A DNA stretch of 64,000 nt from Ga0077530 sp035565975 (GCA_035565975.1 DATMRT010000130.1:27613-91612), one strand, 5' to 3'; positions 52,591-61,197 are shown, counted from the stretch's first letter. Notes: generated by a model not told the origin, from the letters alone. A program made the numbers and translations.

Positions 52591-53352
52591 CTACTTGCAG
52601 CGCGAGAGCATACCGCGATCGTAGTGGAAATGATCGCGGTGGAGCGCGTTGTATTCAGGCCCGATGGCGACGCGGAAATAGCGGCACGCGCGCGCGTGGA
52701 TCTCGCGCAGGAACCGCGCTTCGGGACCCGATCCCGACCAGTGGCGCGCGACGCTGATCTGACGCCCGTTGGCGAGCGTGAAGGCGGAAACATCGAGCGC
52801 ATTCGCCGTCGCGTGCTGGCTGCGCGATGGGTACCACCATTTGCGGCCAATGACATTCCGGCACGCATACGTGCCCATGTGCTGGACAGATCTGACGCTC
52901 GATCCGAAGATCTCCTTGGCGAGCGGCTGCACGTCGTGCGCGAGCCACATGGCGATGCCCGCTGCGACCTCGCACGAGACCGTGCCGACGTGCAGCGTCG
53001 CGCCCCCCGCACTCGAGATGCGAACGGCATTCTCCCAGCCGCAGCCGTTCTTGATCGGATTGGGGCTCACGGGCTGCGCCGAGATCACCGGCGGGCGGAG
53101 CACGCGCGCGCAGAGCGCCCGATCATGCTTCAGCTCGGCAATGCGCCAGTCGACGAACCAGGCATTAGGCACACTGAGATCGAGTGCGGGTAACGGGCTC
53201 AGCCAAGTCGGCAGCACGCCTTGGCGCATGACGAGGAAAACGACCGCTGCCACGAGCGCCAGCAGCAGGCCCCTGCGCAAACGCGGCGCGCGGCGCCGCC
53301 GCGTTTGTGCCGTCGCCTTATCTGACGTCTCGGATTTCTGCTCGCCGTCCAC
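52591..53352 (-). CDS. extensin-like domain protein
   Basis: About 253 residues. An Arg-rich N terminus and one transmembrane helix (GLLLALVAAVVFLVM, about 30-46) anchor a domain with CARVLRPPVISAQPV, NGCGWENAVRI, GTYACRNVIGRKWWYPS, HATANALDVSAF and DHFHYDRGM, the extensin-like C-terminal family. Its His/Asp pattern is reminiscent of peptidoglycan-type metallopeptidases (HxxxxxxD, HxH). Function in the periplasm is not established. The start is uncertain (GTG 53352); third gene of the mobA operon. Confidence 0.75.
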   Translation of the reverse strand: MDGEQKSETSDKATAQTRRRRAPRLRRGLLLALVAAVVFLVMRQGVLPTWLSPLPALDLSVPNAWFVDWRIAELKHDRALCARVLRPPVISAQPVSPNPIKNGCGWENAVRISSAGGATLHVGTVSCEVAAGIAMWLAHDVQPLAKEIFGSSVRSVQHMGTYACRNVIGRKWWYPSRSQHATANALDVSAFTLANGRQISVARHWSGSGPEARFLREIHARACRYFRVAIGPEYNALHRDHFHYDRGMLSRCK

Positions 53353-53390
53353 CCGGCCAACCGCCCCACGCCATCCCGCCCCGATGATCC

Positions 53391-54311
53391 TCAGTAGCGC
53401 GTGCCGCCGTAGAGACACAACGGGTCGAGCACCGGCGTCTCGCGCGGCCCCTCCCTGCGCACGGCGAGACCAAGCAACTGCTCCCTGAGCGCCTGCGCGC
53501 CGATCGGCGGCTTGCCGTGCTGCGCGCACGCCGCAAGACCCGCCGTGAGTGCCACCGCCTCCGTGGCGTCGGCAGCCGTCGGCACGATACCGGGAAACCA
53601 TGACCCGCCACGCCCGAGCACCAGGGCATCAATGCGCGGCGCACCCGGCCGCGTGAGTGTGCCGCGCTCCATGGTCTCGTTGGCGGCCGCAACGATGATC
53701 GCGCCCTTCAGATTGAGCGCGGCTGGAAACTGCGGACGCCCTTGCGCGACGGCATCGGCGTCACCTGCCGGCAGGATCAGCAGATGGTCCGGCACCTGCT
53801 CCGCAGCCTGCTCGAAGAACTCCCACGTCTCGCGGCTCTCGCCCCAGAGCGGCACAGCCACGATCCGCGCCGGCGTCGTCGCCGTGAAGGCGAGCGCGCG
53901 GGCGAGCATGAGCTTGTCCTTCGGATCGACACGCACCGGCACGAGCCGCGCATGGCGATACGTCGAGAGAATGCGGCGCGCGAGAAGCGTGTCGACGGCG
54001 CCGTCGTGGTTCTCGGGGAGAGACGTCGCCGCGTAGGGACGGTTGTCGTTGTCGATGAGATCGAGGCCGATGACCTCGCCCTCGCCGTCGCGGGCGAGGC
54101 GGTCTTTGATCTCGGGATGCGTGTAGTCGATGCCCGTCGCGATGAGCGCGATCGCGATGCCGCCGGGATCGACGCCGGGGGGCACCGGCGGCTTCGCGCG
54201 CGAGGCCTGCGCCAGCGCCGTCTCGCAAAGCGCGAAGGCGAGGATGATGGCCGCGATGAGGCCCACGTAGCGGCGCGGCCCGCCGAGCTCGAAGGCTTCG
54301 GCGTCGCTCAT
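53391..54311 (-). CDS. subtilisin-like (S8) fold protein with degenerate catalytic residues
   Basis: 306 residues. An N-terminal membrane segment (about 14-34) precedes a peptidase S8-like domain. IALIATGIDYTHPEI matches the catalytic-Asp motif, but Asp (position 58) is Ala. NHDGAVDTLLARRIL keeps the His (102) but not HGT. LPAGDA replaces the oxyanion Asn (AGN), and the GTSMAxP Ser motif is absent where AADATEAVALTAG aligns. It is therefore probably an inactive, periplasm-facing pseudopeptidase. Its ATG overlaps the mobA stop. Confidence 0.7.
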   Translation of the reverse strand: MSDAEAFELGGPRRYVGLIAAIILAFALCETALAQASRAKPPVPPGVDPGGIAIALIATGIDYTHPEIKDRLARDGEGEVIGLDLIDNDNRPYAATSLPENHDGAVDTLLARRILSTYRHARLVPVRVDPKDKLMLARALAFTATTPARIVAVPLWGESRETWEFFEQAAEQVPDHLLILPAGDADAVAQGRPQFPAALNLKGAIIVAAANETMERGTLTRPGAPRIDALVLGRGGSWFPGIVPTAADATEAVALTAGLAACAQHGKPPIGAQALREQLLGLAVRREGPRETPVLDPLCLYGGTRY

Positions 54312-54958
54312 GTCGTCGCCTCGCGGCTGCTCAGGAGTTGCATCAGCGTCTCCGCCTCGGCGAGGTCCGCCGGCGTATTCACATTGAGGAACGGATCAAT
54401 CGAGCGGCTCCCGATCCGGATAGGGGAAAAATCGACGACCGTCATGCCCTGCATTTCGACCCAACGCTGCACGCGTCGCTCCCCCGTCGCAAGGGCACGC
54501 GCCAGCTCGTCCGCGATGCCGAGGGGCCACAGTGCGGCAAGTGGATGCACCCTACCCTCGGATCGGGCGATAACAATGCCGCTTCCCGAGGCCCTCGCCA
54601 ACCGGGCAACGAGGTCTGCCGGTATGAACGGCGCATCACTCGAGACAGTTGCGACGCAACGGGCGCCGACATCCTCGCTCGCAGCCCATCGCAACGCGGC
54701 CAGGACGCCGGCCAGCGGCCCGGGATGGTCCGGCGTCTGATCGGCGATCACGGGCAGGCCGAAAGCGACGAACCGCGCCGGATCGCCATTTGCATTGATG
54801 GCCAAGCGGCCCACCTGAGGCGCAAACTGCTTCAGGACATGGGCCAGCATCGGCCGGCCAGCCAGCGCGAGAAGCGCCTTCTCCCGCCCGCCCATGCGCG
54901 CGGAGCGGCCGCCAGCCAGCACGACACCTGCGATCTCTGGGCCCAGCATTCGGCTCAT
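54308..54958 (-). CDS. mobA: molybdenum cofactor guanylyltransferase
   Basis: 216 residues. VVLAGGRSARMGGREKALL is the GTP-binding nucleotidyltransferase signature; DQTPDHPGPLAGVLAAL, VSSDAPFIPADLV and VHPLAALWPLG complete MobA. It attaches GMP to molybdopterin to make the bis-MGD cofactor of DMSO reductase-family enzymes. Sulfite-oxidase-family proteins use cofactor without GMP, so it need not serve the operon at 18-20 kb. Confidence 0.92.
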   Translation of the reverse strand: MSRMLGPEIAGVVLAGGRSARMGGREKALLALAGRPMLAHVLKQFAPQVGRLAINANGDPARFVAFGLPVIADQTPDHPGPLAGVLAALRWAASEDVGARCVATVSSDAPFIPADLVARLARASGSGIVIARSEGRVHPLAALWPLGIADELARALATGERRVQRWVEMQGMTVVDFSPIRIGSRSIDPFLNVNTPADLAEAETLMQLLSSREATT

Positions 54959-55140
54959 GCCAACACTCTACCAGCGCCGATACGCGGCCAATAGCCGGGG
55001 CTCAGCATATGCCGATCCTCGGTTAAGAAGCATTTGCGCCACAGGGCGCCCCGGCTGGCGCCTTGCGCTTGCCGCCCTCTTCGCCGAGAGTGTCCCGCCT
55101 TCCAGGACCGGCTCGCCTTCCAGGGATCGGACAGAGCCTC

Positions 55141-55452
55141 ATGCCAACGACTGCTGCATTGCTCGAGCACTGGTATTTCCACGTGCCGAACTTGGTTCTC
55201 GCAGCCTTCATGTACCTGATGGCCACCTATTTCGTGCTGATGCTCGCCTTCGGCTGGACCATGCACGCGCAGGGCGCCTTCCTCCGTGTATTCCACCGCG
55301 TCGTCGATCCGATCCTGCGGACCGTGCGCGCGCTCACGCCGAGGATCGTGCCCAATGGTCTCATTCCCGTGCTGGCGGTGGCCTGGCTCGCCGCCCTCCG
55401 GGTGCTCCTCTATTGGGGCGTCTCTTTGGCGGGCATCCGCCCGAGGATCTGA
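55141..55452 (+). CDS. YggT-like membrane protein
   Basis: 103 residues, two transmembrane helices (about 15-35 and 80-98). FHRVVDPILRTVRALTPRIVP resembles the loop between helices of YggT proteins (DPilrpvR...P). Short, no signal peptide. YggT-type proteins are linked to osmotic and cell-division functions, without firm biochemical role. An 8-nt gap separates it from the next gene, so they form a pair. Confidence 0.55.
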   Translation: MPTTAALLEHWYFHVPNLVLAAFMYLMATYFVLMLAFGWTMHAQGAFLRVFHRVVDPILRTVRALTPRIVPNGLIPVLAVAWLAALRVLLYWGVSLAGIRPRI

Positions 55453-55460
55453 GCCCGAGC

Positions 55461-55814
55461 ATGACGCACTCCCGCGACGAACCTCAGTTCACCATTGTCC
55501 GCCTGGCGCTCCTCGCGGGCGTTATCGCCGTCGCCATCTTCAACGGACGCGGCTTCTCGCCGCTCTTCGATCCGTTGCTCTACCTGCTGACTCCCTTTCT
55601 GCGCGGCACCCCGCTCGGCACGCAGATGGGCTTCTTCTACACGACGTCCGTCCTGCTCTCGCTGCTGACGTTCACGCTCTCCGGACTCCCGGCAGCACTC
55701 TACGAGCGCCTCCTTGGCCGCCGGACGAGCACGGCCATCTCGCTCCTGGTCTGGCTTGCGGCCGCGGCCCTGCTGACCTACCCCGCCTACAAGGCGTGGC
55801 AGGACGTTTTCTGA
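55461..55814 (+). CDS. hypothetical three-helix membrane protein
   Basis: 117 residues, three hydrophobic helices (about 13-30, 53-75, 90-108). No known family recognised. SGLPAALYERLLGRRT before the last helix is a basic cytoplasmic loop. Partner of the YggT-like gene just upstream (8-nt gap). Confidence 0.6.
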   Translation: MTHSRDEPQFTIVRLALLAGVIAVAIFNGRGFSPLFDPLLYLLTPFLRGTPLGTQMGFFYTTSVLLSLLTFTLSGLPAALYERLLGRRTSTAISLLVWLAAAALLTYPAYKAWQDVF

Positions 55815-55817
55815 CGG

Positions 55818-56495
55818 CTAGAGGCGCGCCGCCGCCCGCGCGACGATCGCCGCCCGCTCCGCCTGACGCTTAGCTGCCGATGCGCGCGCACGCTCGGTCA
55901 CGGCCGGCCCGGCGCCCTCCGGCGATCCCGCATTGAAGGGCGGATGCGGATCGTACTCGATGCCGAGCTGTATCGTTTTCGCCAGATCCTCGCCGAAGGC
56001 CTCGGCCGCAACGCGCAGCGCGAAGTCGATGCCCGCCGTCACGCCGCCACCCGTGATCACGTTGCCGTCAACGACGACACGCTCGGCAACCGGCGTCGCG
56101 CCGAATGCGGCAAGCAGCTCGCGGCTCATCCAGTGTGTCGCCGCGCGCCGGCCCTTGAGCAGCCCCGCCGCCCCAAGCACGAGCGCGCCTGTGCAGACAC
56201 TCGTGACATAGCGCGCGCCGACCGCCTGCTTCTTGAGGAAAGCCAGGGTCTCGGCATCCTCCATGAGCGGGTTCATGCCTGAGCCGCCGGGCACGCAGAC
56301 GAGGTCGAGCTGCGGACAATCCGCAAAGGTCGTATCGGGCATGATGCGCATCCCGCCACCCGCTTTCACGGGCTCCAGCGTCTTCCAAATGAGACGCACT
56401 TCCGCCTCGGGGAACTTCGTGAACACCTCATAGGGGCCCGTCATGTCGAGCTGAGTGATGTCCGGAAAGAGCAGAAGGCCAATACGGAACGTCAT
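55818..56495 (-). CDS. DJ-1/PfpI family protein, isonitrile-hydratase-like
   Basis: 225 residues. FRIGLLLFPDITQLDMTGPYEVF, CVPGGSGMNPLM and TSVCTGALVLGAAGLLKGRRA, whose Cys is the nucleophile, and TGGGVTAGIDFAL match class I glutamine-amidotransferase-like proteins closest to isonitrile hydratase and AraC-free ThiJ proteins. It could hydrate isonitriles or detoxify glyoxals. The ATG at 56495 is used; upstream in-frame codons overlap the divergent dehalogenase promoter region. Confidence 0.75.
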   Translation of the reverse strand: MTFRIGLLLFPDITQLDMTGPYEVFTKFPEAEVRLIWKTLEPVKAGGGMRIMPDTTFADCPQLDLVCVPGGSGMNPLMEDAETLAFLKKQAVGARYVTSVCTGALVLGAAGLLKGRRAATHWMSRELLAAFGATPVAERVVVDGNVITGGGVTAGIDFALRVAAEAFGEDLAKTIQLGIEYDPHPPFNAGSPEGAGPAVTERARASAAKRQAERAAIVARAAARL

Positions 56496-56581
56496 GGCGG
56501 TTGTCCTTGATTCTCTTGAGCTCCGGCGGCAACAATCCGCGCGCCGAGACAACCACGAACAAGCAGAACGGAGCAAGTCCC

Positions 56582-57325
56582 ATGGCAAGCACGATGGCCA
56601 CGACCGAGGAAATCCTGCGGCGCGAGACCCGGGCCCTCGTCTTCGACCTCTATGGCACGGTCGTCGACATGCAGTCGGGGCTCACGGCGGCCGTGACGCC
56701 GTTCCTCAAGAAGAAGGGATGGGAGGGCAATCCATCGAGCTTCGTCACGTGGTGGCGGCGCACGCATTTCGAGGACAGCATGATCGATGCGCTTCTCGAT
56801 CGCGGGCACACACCCTATCGCCAGATCGGGCATCGCGCCGTCTCGCAGGTCATGGACCGTTGCGGCATCGCGCATACGCAGGACGAGGTCACCTGGCTCG
56901 TCTCGCAGATCGAGCAGTTGAAGCCCTTCCCCGATGTGATCGCCGCGCTCAATCAACTCAAGACGCGCTACAAGCTCGTCATCCTCTCGAACGGCGATCG
57001 CGACATGCTGGAGAATGCGCGTCCGCATATCGGCTTTCCCTTCGACCGCTTCATCTCGGTGCAGGAAGCCGGCTACTTCAAACCGCACTTCGCGACCTAC
57101 GCCGCCGCCGAGGACATCATCAATGCCGAGTGGCCGTACATCGAGCGCACCGGCATCGTCTTCGTCGCCAATCACGCCTTCGACTGCATCGGTGCCAAGG
57201 CGCATGGTTTTCGCTCGGTCTTCATCGATCGCCGCAAACGACCCTTCGGCCAATCGCCCAACCAGCCGGACCTGATCGTCGCGAACTTCGCCGAGCTGGC
57301 CGCAACCCTCGCGCCGCAGAGCTGA
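56582..57325 (+). CDS. haloacid dehalogenase type II-like HAD hydrolase
   Basis: 247 residues. Motif I VFDLYGTVVDM with the nucleophilic Asp, LSNGDRDML (motif II), KPHFATY (motif III Lys region) and FVANHAFDCIGAKAHGF match L-2-haloacid dehalogenases. It may dehalogenate or dephosphorylate; many genomic members have other substrates. GGAG precedes the ATG. Adjacent to the D-threonine-aldolase-like gene, 23 nt apart, probably an operon. Confidence 0.8.
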   Translation: MASTMATTEEILRRETRALVFDLYGTVVDMQSGLTAAVTPFLKKKGWEGNPSSFVTWWRRTHFEDSMIDALLDRGHTPYRQIGHRAVSQVMDRCGIAHTQDEVTWLVSQIEQLKPFPDVIAALNQLKTRYKLVILSNGDRDMLENARPHIGFPFDRFISVQEAGYFKPHFATYAAAEDIINAEWPYIERTGIVFVANHAFDCIGAKAHGFRSVFIDRRKRPFGQSPNQPDLIVANFAELAATLAPQS

Positions 57326-57348
57326 ACGCCAACTGGAGCCCGCTCACC

Positions 57349-58488
57349 ATGACGACCCTGCCGCCGGCCATACCCGGGATGCCGCTCGCCGAAGTGGACA
57401 CGCCTGCGCTGCTCATCGACCTCGATGCCTTCGAGCGCAATCTGAAGCGCATGGCCGATGCGGTATCGAAGGCCGGCGTACGTCTGCGCCCGCACGCGAA
57501 GACGCACAAGTCGCCGATCATCGGACTGAAGCAGATCGCGCATGGTGCCATCGGCCTCTGCTGCCAGAAGGTCTCGGAGGCGACCGTTATGGTCGAGGGC
57601 GGCGTGCAGGATGTGCTCGTCTCCAACGAGGTCATCGGCGCACGCAAGCTCGACCGGCTCGCCGCACTCTCGCGCCAGGCGCGCGTTATCGGCTGCGTCG
57701 ACAATCCGCTTGGCGTGAGCGAGATGGCCGCCGCCGCCGGGCGACACGGTGCGCGTCTCGACGTGATTGTGGAGATCGATGTCGGCGCGAGCCGCTGCGG
57801 TGTTGCCCCCGGCAAGCCCGCGGTCGAGCTCGCGCAGGCGATCGCGCGCGAGAAGCATCTGCGCTTTGCGGGGTTGCAGGCCTACCAGGGCCGCGCGCAG
57901 CACTTCCGTACGATCGAGGAGCGCCGCGCCGCCATCGACGAAGCAGTCACCCGCACCAAGACGACGGTGCAGGCTTTGAAAGCCGCCGGGCTTTCCTGCG
58001 ACATCGTTGGCGGCGCCGGCACTGGCACCTTCGAACTCGAGGCCGCGAGCGGCGTCTACAATGAGCTGCAGGCCGGCTCGTACATCTTCATGGATGCCGA
58101 CTATGCCCGTAACAAGCGTGCCGACGGCGGGCCTTACGACACCTTCGAGCACGCGCTTTTCGTCTACGCGACGGTCATGAGCATGACGCAGGCCGATCGC
58201 GCCGTGATCGACGCCGGCCTCAAGAGCTTCACGTTCGAGTCCGGCCCGCCCGAGCCGGTTGGCTTCGCCGGCGCCATTTACGAGCGCCCGTCCGACGAGC
58301 ACGGCAATCTCAACCTCGCCCAGAGCAACACGCGTCCCAGCCTCGGCGACAAGGTTCGGCTCATTCCCGGCCACTGCGATCCGACCGTGAACCTACACGA
58401 TTGGTATGTCGGCATTCGCGGCATGGATGGACAAGCGGCCGTGGTGGAAAGCGTGTGGCCGGTGGCAGCAAGGGGGGCTTTATTTTAG
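57349..58488 (+). CDS. D-threonine aldolase/3-hydroxy-D-aspartate aldolase-like PLP enzyme
   Basis: 379 residues, alanine-racemase-type TIM barrel. VDTPALLIDLDAFERNLKRM, RPHAKTHKSPIIG with the PLP Lys, LDVIVEIDVGASRCGVAPG, GGAGTGTFELEA and the C-terminal metal site PGHCDPTVNLHDW are characteristic. Such enzymes cleave D-threonine or 3-hydroxy-D-aspartate to glycine plus aldehyde/oxo acid with a divalent metal. Which one is unknown. Confidence 0.85.
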   Translation: MTTLPPAIPGMPLAEVDTPALLIDLDAFERNLKRMADAVSKAGVRLRPHAKTHKSPIIGLKQIAHGAIGLCCQKVSEATVMVEGGVQDVLVSNEVIGARKLDRLAALSRQARVIGCVDNPLGVSEMAAAAGRHGARLDVIVEIDVGASRCGVAPGKPAVELAQAIAREKHLRFAGLQAYQGRAQHFRTIEERRAAIDEAVTRTKTTVQALKAAGLSCDIVGGAGTGTFELEAASGVYNELQAGSYIFMDADYARNKRADGGPYDTFEHALFVYATVMSMTQADRAVIDAGLKSFTFESGPPEPVGFAGAIYERPSDEHGNLNLAQSNTRPSLGDKVRLIPGHCDPTVNLHDWYVGIRGMDGQAAVVESVWPVAARGALF

Positions 58489-58589
58489 TGCCGCGGGCTG
58501 CTTTTCTTAGGGATGGCCTATCGGCCGGCGCGGTCGCGCGCTCATGAAGCGGCGCTGCCCACTCCGCTAGGGTGCGATGCCCGCGATGC

Positions 58590-58688
58590 GCTCGCGACAA
58601 ACTCCAAATCCATAAAGGACGGGGGTTTGGGGGTGTCCCCCAAGCGGGTCATAGGGCGGCAGCCCTGTTCGCGCCGAAGGCGCGATCC
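58590..58688 (-). repeat. dispersed intergenic repeat, copy 6 (inverted)
   Basis: Reads on the minus strand: GATCGCGCCTTCGGCGCGA hairpin, a GGGGGACACCCCC variant of the core, CTTTATGGATTTGGAGTTTG. It sits between the aldolase and prmA genes. Confidence 0.75.
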
Positions 58689-58756
58689 ATTTCGCGTGCA
58701 CCGCGCTCGCAATCGAGCTACACCGCCTGCCGCAACCACGCACACAGGCTCACTTC

Positions 58757-59647
58757 ATGCACCGCGTCCGAATAACGGTGGACGACACCAGCGCCGCGCG
58801 CACGATCGCGGCCCTCCTCGAAGAGTCGGTAACGCTGACGCCGCTGGCCGTGAGCCTGTTCGAGGCGCCCGGCGAGGGCTGGGACGTCTATGCCTACTTC
58901 GAGAGTGCGATCGACGTGGCCGATATCGCCGAAGTCATCGATGCCGGCGCGGACGTTCGCGGTGGTCATATCATCGTTGAACCTGTCCCCGACGAGAACT
59001 GGGTCGCCGTGAGCCAGGCCGGTCTGCCGCCCGTCGTTGCCGGCCGATTTCTCGTGCACGGCAGTCATGATCGCGCGATCGGGCGCCTGAAGCGCGATGC
59101 CATCGAGATCGATGCCGGTGAAGCGTTCGGCACGGCCCATCACGCAACGACGCTCGGCTGCCTGCTGGCGATCGATCGCCTGACGCGGCGCGGACATTTC
59201 GCGCGCGTGCTCGATCTTGGTTGCGGATCGGGCGTGCTGGCGATCGCGGCGGCACGCGTGCTGCCGAAAGCCGCGATCGTCGCCAGCGACTTCGATCCCG
59301 AAGCGGTGCGTGTTGCGCGCGAGAACGTCCGCAAGAATGGCCTCGCCGGCCGGGTCGCCGTTTTCGCCGCCCTGGGTCTCGACCACCCCGCGCTCCGTCG
59401 CCGTGCGCCGTTCGATCTCGTGATTGCGAACATCCTCGCCGAGCCGCTGATCAGCATGGCGCAACGGCTGGCGGGCGTGATCCCGCCACGCGGCGTCATC
59501 GTTCTGTCGGGTATTCTGGATTCTCAGGCCGGGACGGTGCTCGCGGCCTACACAGCGGCGGGGTTCGCGCGCGTCCGTAAGGACTGGCTGAACGGCTGGG
59601 TGACGCTCACCCTCCAGCGCCGGGCGGACCATCCAGAGCGCGCCTGA
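58757..59647 (+). CDS. prmA: ribosomal protein L11 methyltransferase
   Basis: 296 residues. An N-terminal substrate-binding domain (about 1-60) and linker precede the SAM domain: FGTAHHATTLGCLLAIDRL, LDLGCGSGVLAIAAA, ASDFDPEAVRVARENV and LVIANILAEPLI. It trimethylates ribosomal protein L11. Starts at ATG 58757 after a repeat element and is followed by tRNA-Gln. Confidence 0.94.
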   Translation: MHRVRITVDDTSAARTIAALLEESVTLTPLAVSLFEAPGEGWDVYAYFESAIDVADIAEVIDAGADVRGGHIIVEPVPDENWVAVSQAGLPPVVAGRFLVHGSHDRAIGRLKRDAIEIDAGEAFGTAHHATTLGCLLAIDRLTRRGHFARVLDLGCGSGVLAIAAARVLPKAAIVASDFDPEAVRVARENVRKNGLAGRVAVFAALGLDHPALRRRAPFDLVIANILAEPLISMAQRLAGVIPPRGVIVLSGILDSQAGTVLAAYTAAGFARVRKDWLNGWVTLTLQRRADHPERA

Positions 59648-59717
59648 CGGGGTTGCCTCCGGGTGCGGCGCTTGATAAGAGGGGCCTCCCGGCGCGCCGG
59701 CCTGGTTCGGCGCCTGT

Positions 59718-59791
59718 TGGGGGATCGTCTAATGGTAGGACTGCAGACTCTGACTCTGCCTGTCTAGGTTCGAATCCTAGTCCCCCAGCCA
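59718..59791 (+). tRNA. tRNA-Gln (anticodon CTG), CCA encoded
   Basis: A full cloverleaf: acceptor TGGGGGA pairs with TCCCCCA, D-arm GTC...GAC, anticodon stem GCAGA/TCTGC with loop CTCTGAC (anticodon CTG), T-arm CTAGG-TTCGAAT-CCTAG, and an encoded CCA. It reads CAG codons for glutamine. Confidence 0.95.
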
Positions 59792-59877
59792 CGCCCTTAC
59801 GTAAGTGGTGGATTAAGCCCGCGCGAGGCGCTCGAGTTCGCCGGCGCTCGGCGGCCGGATTGCGCGCGCCCCGACGA

Positions 59878-60165
59878 CTAGGGCCCGCGCGGTCGGTCTT
59901 GCTCCAGCGATCCGGGGCAGGCCGTCTCGGGCATGACATTCCACGACGACAGCGCAACGGCTCGGCCCTCGCCCATAGTCACACGAACAGGGCAGCCTTC
60001 GGCGGCAAACCATGCCTGAATGCGTTCGGGCACAGCGACTGAAAGCCGCTTGGCGTCCAGTTCCACAGCAAGGGGCCCCGGCAAATCGGGACTGAGCGCC
60101 ACAAAGACGCCACTCGGTTCGCGCCGAACCGTCACCCGCACCACTTCAGGAAGGAACGCTCGCAT
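59878..60165 (-). CDS. HicB-like/DUF1902-type small protein
   Basis: 95 residues. VRVTVRREPSGVFVALSPDLPG resembles the first strands of HicB-type antitoxin and DUF1902 folds (exposed strand, then S-DLPG), with a helix VAVPERIQAWF. No HicA toxin (about 60 residues) was found next to it. There is no good Shine-Dalgarno at the ATG. It could be an orphan antitoxin-like or ribosome-associated protein, or not expressed. Confidence 0.45.
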   Translation of the reverse strand: MRAFLPEVVRVTVRREPSGVFVALSPDLPGPLAVELDAKRLSVAVPERIQAWFAAEGCPVRVTMGEGRAVALSSWNVMPETACPGSLEQDRPRGP

Positions 60166-60386
60166 AATCGCAGAAGCGACGAAGCAGGAATTGGTTCCAC
60201 TCCCTCCACCAATTCTCAGTCCGTCGGTCGCCGACGATTATTCAACGCCCTGGCGATTATCACCGCGCGCTTCCGCAATCCTATCCGCGACAACCCACCG
60301 CGCCCCGTGGATGATCGGATTAGGACTTCGGCAAGAAAGCAGGCGTTGGTTGCGGGCAAGCTGAACTACCAACCCCTGTTAGAACC

Positions 60387-60746
60387 ATGAGCCAAGAACA
60401 TAGAACCAACCAGCGCCATCGGACGCTGAAGACCGGCAAGATCACTTTCGGCAACGGCGCCTGTGTGATCGACTGCGTGATACGGAACATGTCGGACGCC
60501 GGCGCCAGCCTGATCGTGCCGACCACGGTCGGCATTCCCGGGAAGTTCATCCTTGTCGACGTCCACGGTGGGTCCGAGCATCCGGTCCACATCGCATGGC
60601 GCCAAGGTGAGCGCATGGGCGTACACTTCGATGATGTGCCCGTCCCGGCACCGCTCCGGGAGCGGGAGTCAGTGCTTCCTCGCGCCCAGCCCAAGCTTGT
60701 CGCTCGCGCTTCGATCCATCCTCACGCGCTCGGCACTGCCGCCTGA
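60387..60746 (+). CDS. PilZ-domain protein
   Basis: 119 residues. RHRTLKTGKITFGNGACVIDC, VIRNMSDAGASLIVP and HIAWRQGERMGVHF follow the PilZ pattern, with a C-terminal extension. The canonical c-di-GMP motif RxxxR lies in the N terminus as QRHRTLK, and D/NxSxxG as RNMSDAGA, so binding is plausible. Short single-domain PilZ proteins signal cyclic di-GMP to motility or exopolysaccharide. Partner unknown. Confidence 0.8.
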   Translation: MSQEHRTNQRHRTLKTGKITFGNGACVIDCVIRNMSDAGASLIVPTTVGIPGKFILVDVHGGSEHPVHIAWRQGERMGVHFDDVPVPAPLRERESVLPRAQPKLVARASIHPHALGTAA

Positions 60747-60837
60747 CCGTTTTGGCCATCGGCCACCTCGGCTCGCCCGCCTCTCCAGCAGCGGCGGATC
60801 GAGTTGTCTTGCCTTCCCGTCGCATCGTGCGATGGTA

Positions 60838-60866
60838 TCGGCTGTCGGCTGTCGGCTGTCGGCTGG
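60838..60866 (+). repeat. tandem heptanucleotide repeat beside a ribosome-binding site
   Basis: Three full copies of GCTGTCG (60841-60861) plus partial flanks, followed within 10 nt by GGAGGAGGAGG, the Shine-Dalgarno of the gene at 60879. Copy number could change by slipped-strand mispairing. Confidence 0.6.
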
Positions 60867-60878
60867 AGGAGGAGGACG

Positions 60879-61103
60879 ATGGCACGGATTCCTGCAATCA
60901 TCATCGCCACTGCGTTCGTCGCAACGCCCGATCTTGTCGTTGCTCAGAACAAGCCCAGCGAGTCGCCGGTCTCGGCAAGCCGTTTCGGCATCTCGATCGA
61001 TGGGGTGCAAAAGCCGAAGGCGAAGGGATTGAAATCGTCGAGCAGCAAGAAGAAAGGGTCTGCGAAGAGCCACCGGCTGGAGAATGCCTGGCCGAAAAAG
61101 TGA
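60879..61103 (+). CDS. small secreted hypothetical protein
   Basis: 74 residues. MARIPAIIIATAFVATPDLVV forms a signal peptide (cleavage near VVA|QN). The mature part has a short acidic stretch and a Lys/Ser tail (KAKGLKSSSSKKKGSAK). A very strong GGAGGAGGAGG precedes the ATG at 60879. No known family. Confidence 0.6.
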   Translation: MARIPAIIIATAFVATPDLVVAQNKPSESPVSASRFGISIDGVQKPKAKGLKSSSSKKKGSAKSHRLENAWPKK

Positions 61104-61197
61104 TGTTAGCTCGTTACCTGTCGGGCGTACGATCGGCGCACAGACTGGCGCCCATCACATACGATACCCATGGCCTCGCCTCGCCACTCACCTGCCC

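Noticed and set aside
4803..58688. Dispersed repeats as insertion sequences or CRISPR
   Set aside because: No transposase, no terminal target duplications visible, no regular spacers.
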